From Verrucomicrobia bacterium UBA1263 (lineage in GTDB: Bacteria > Verrucomicrobiota > Verrucomicrobiia > Limisphaerales > UBA1412), in the NCBI GenBank assembly GCA_002308515.1, contig DBVN01000028.1, positions 16,177 through 71,144 on the forward strand: a DNA stretch of 54,968 nt, read 5' to 3'. Below are positions 53,091 to 54,968 of this stretch, one piece after another (the stretch's first letter is position 1; every line of letters begins with the position of its first letter). The notes below the pieces were generated by a model, which saw nothing but the letters and a program-made list of their open reading frames with translations, searched no databases and was not told the DNA's origin. Made by a program: the position numbers and the translations under genes.

Positions 53091-53156
53091 ACTGAACCTC
53101 AACAAACCGGCCTCCATGATACTCCAAAAGAACCATTATCGTCAACTATACTCCCA

Positions 53157-53195
53157 AAAACAAAAAACTGGCTCCGTTATAAAATGGAGCCAGTT
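53157..53195 (-). terminator. Terminator of the leucine-rich-repeat gene
   Basis: A 10-base stem, AACTGGCTCC (53166-53175) with GGAGCCAGTT (53186-53195), is followed on the minus strand by T-rich sequence. It ends the gene at 53213 before the glycosidase operon begins. Confidence 0.85.
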
Positions 53196-53212
53196 CCAAT
53201 CAATTTAAAAAC

Positions 53213-54886
53213 CTATTGAACTACAGTGCGATAGTATTTCTTACCTTGTGCGGTATTTACAATATAAAAATCATGAGCATCTGGAATAGTATTCCAATTC
53301 ACTGCATCATCGCTCTCCTCCAAATTCCCCTTAAAGTTCAATATGAAAATACTCTCCTCTCTGCAGAGGCTATACGCGATCTCTGTTTCAGAACAACGTG
53401 TCGGATTCCATGTTCCAGTCTTTTTATTCTGCCATTGTCCGTCAACAACAACAGCCTCCCAACTGGCATTTCCCTCCGGATAATAATTGATCAATGCGTT
53501 TGAAGCATCATATGCATAAGAATCAACATTCGGCACATTTCCTTGATAAAAAATATGTTCCAGATTCATACAACTATCAAATGCCCACATTCCGATAGAG
53601 CTTGCACCCGCGGAAATAATTATACTCACCAGGTTGTAGCACTCACAAAATGCCGCGTTCCCTACCGAAGTTACACTATCCGGAATAACATAAGTTATAT
53701 CCTTTTTTCCGGCAGGATATTGGATCAACACCGTCTGATCTTTATTAAACAGAACACCATCTACACTGCTGTAAGCCTTGTTACCTGGACTTACAGATAT
53801 TTCTGCAAGATTCTGATTAAACTGAAATGCATCCTCACCAATGAAAGTTACACCACTGCCTATCGTAATATTGCTCAAACTGTGACACCAAGTAAAAGCA
53901 TCATCGCCGATAAAAGCAACACTGTCAGGAATAATAACTCTCTCCAGACTGCTGCAGTGGGAAAAGGCATAAATTCCTATAGAAGTTACACTATCTGGGA
54001 TAATTATATCTTTTAGATTAACGCAATTAGAAAATAAAGCGTATGCAATAGACGTTACACTATCGGGAATAATTACACTCTCCAGACCGCTGCAAGCATC
54101 AAATGCGTATGAACCAATAGAAGTCACATTATCGGGGATTGTGATATGCTTCAGACTACTGCAACTCTCAAATGCACGATCTCCAATAGAAGTTATCCCT
54201 TTACCCAAAGTCACATCCGTCAAACCAGCACACCACATAAATGCCCAACCAGCAATAGAAATCACACTATCGGGAATGTCGATATTCTTTAAATGACTGC
54301 ATCCCAGAAATGCCCCTGAATCAATGGAAGTCACATTATCTGTTATCGTTATATCAATCAAATTGATACACTCCTCAAAAGCCCTCTTGCCAATAGTGAC
54401 CACCGTATCCGGTATCTCATAAAAATTCCCCTCCTTCGTTTTGGGATACTTAACCAAAACCGTCTGTTGCTTATTGAATAAAACACCATCCTTACTGCTA
54501 TAATTCACATTGTCAGGACTGACAGATATTTCAGCCAGATTATCACAAGAAACGAAAGCGTAATCTGTAATCGCAGTCAAATGACTGCCAATCACCACAT
54601 TTTTCACTGTACTAGTTCTAAGATCTTTAATCTCAGTCACCTCATAAGTAATGCCATCACATTCAACAAAATCCGGTATCGTGAGTGTTTCATCAGCTCT
54701 TGAGGCAGACATAACAGCAACAGTTCCTGTGGAATCTGTCCTGGTAAGGACCTGATAATACAGGTCACCTGCCAAAAAATAATCTTGATATACTTTATTC
54801 CATCCCAGTACTTGAAAAGAAATACAAAAAAATAACAAACCAATTAGGTTATATTCTATCAATGACTTATAACTGATTTCTTTCAT
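53213..54886 (-). CDS. Secreted leucine-rich-repeat protein (BspA-like)
   Basis: The 557-residue protein has an N-terminal hydrophobic signal (about 8-28, LIEYNLIGLLFFCISFQVLG) and then about twelve 23-residue LRR_5 repeats with the consensus IPDSVTSIGxxAFxxCSxL, broken by shorter non-repeat units such as SPDNVNYSSKDGVLFNKQQTVLVKYP, shown in part here as DGVLFNKQQTVLV. Surface BspA-type proteins often mediate adhesion or protein contacts. The C-terminal 90 residues are unlike the repeats. The 3' end is closed by a terminator. Confidence 0.85.
   Translation of the reverse strand: MKEISYKSLIEYNLIGLLFFCISFQVLGWNKVYQDYFLAGDLYYQVLTRTDSTGTVAVMSASRADETLTIPDFVECDGITYEVTEIKDLRTSTVKNVVIGSHLTAITDYAFVSCDNLAEISVSPDNVNYSSKDGVLFNKQQTVLVKYPKTKEGNFYEIPDTVVTIGKRAFEECINLIDITITDNVTSIDSGAFLGCSHLKNIDIPDSVISIAGWAFMWCAGLTDVTLGKGITSIGDRAFESCSSLKHITIPDNVTSIGSYAFDACSGLESVIIPDSVTSIAYALFSNCVNLKDIIIPDSVTSIGIYAFSHCSSLERVIIPDSVAFIGDDAFTWCHSLSNITIGSGVTFIGEDAFQFNQNLAEISVSPGNKAYSSVDGVLFNKDQTVLIQYPAGKKDITYVIPDSVTSVGNAAFCECYNLVSIIISAGASSIGMWAFDSCMNLEHIFYQGNVPNVDSYAYDASNALINYYPEGNASWEAVVVDGQWQNKKTGTWNPTRCSETEIAYSLCREESIFILNFKGNLEESDDAVNWNTIPDAHDFYIVNTAQGKKYYRTVVQ
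53560..54440 (-). repeat. Internal repeats of the leucine-rich-repeat gene
   Basis: The DNA repeats in steps of about 69 bases, with variants of GGAATAATTACACTCTCCAG and GAAGTTACACTATCGGG on the plus strand. This follows from the protein repeats and is not a separate element. Confidence 0.75.
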
Positions 54887-54968
54887 AATAAGATATTTCT
54901 ATTGTTTTTACATCATATTTTCTTCGGTATACATATCCAAAACACTAGCATCCCATAGAGATGGGAAA
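54887..54968. other. Window end without gene
   Basis: These 82 bases hold the A+T-rich leader of the leucine-rich-repeat gene and nothing else that I can recognise. Confidence 0.5.

Noticed and set aside
53560..54440. Possible CRISPR-like periodic repeat
   Set aside because: The periodicity of about 69 bases is explained by leucine-rich repeats in an open reading frame; there are no constant repeats with unique spacers.

Overview
The window looks like chromosome from a Gram-negative, anaerobic-type bacterium of the PVC group (Kiritimatiellota, Lentisphaerota or Verrucomicrobiota). This is an inference from gene content: LptD, BamA and two Skp-like chaperones show a real outer membrane. A DUF1080 hydrolase, a Tat-exported xylose-isomerase-like protein, a GH127 enzyme and an NPCBM-bearing glycosidase form a plant-glycan toolkit common in that group. 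Diaminopimelate is made by LL-DAP aminotransferase. Most starts of the core genes have no visible Shine-Dalgarno sequence, and two well-formed promoters sit so close to the ATG that the transcripts should be nearly leaderless.

Layout. 1-5,100 (+): the 3' part of lptD, psd and pssA (phosphatidylethanolamine synthesis), a LysE-type exporter and a sugar-porter MFS protein, closed by a bidirectional terminator. 5,157-10,958 (-): an A+T-rich orphan gene, then pheA, scpB, scpA, xseA and ymdB. 11,045-13,542 (+): a sodium symporter and a secreted DUF1080 protein. 13,591-15,787 (-): four A+T-rich genes of unknown function, mostly membrane proteins. 15,808-18,141 (-): a prepilin-like protein and a Tat-signal TIM-barrel protein. 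18,189-18,564 (-): RNase P RNA. 18,638-31,544 (+): a long housekeeping run with an unknown gene, dnaG, dnaB, bamA, two skp-like genes, a small EamA-type transporter, yebC, proS, a HIT protein, phoH and ybeY.

31,545-34,150 is an accessory islet. Its minus-strand genes are tightly packed, several have clear Shine-Dalgarno sequences unlike their neighbours, and tandem terminators close them. One gene encodes a 214-residue protein that keeps, in order, the NMN-binding Ia motif and most adenylation motifs of NAD+-dependent DNA ligase, but has lost the OB fold, zinc finger, HhH and BRCT parts. This miniature LigA-like protein is the most interesting object in the window.

34,154-38,624 (+): a MacAB-like efflux system with an adaptor, an ATPase and two separate permeases. 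38,631-42,404 (-): an aspartate-type aminotransferase, dapL and thiC. 42,690-43,043 (+): a small PAS-like protein with its own promoter and terminator. 43,139-46,072 (-): a TPR lipoprotein, a 33-residue AURKAIP1/COX24-type basic protein and hisG. 46,170-53,090 (-): a three-gene secreted glycosidase operon. 53,213-54,886 (-): a secreted leucine-rich-repeat protein. I saw no tRNA, transposase, integrase or CRISPR array.
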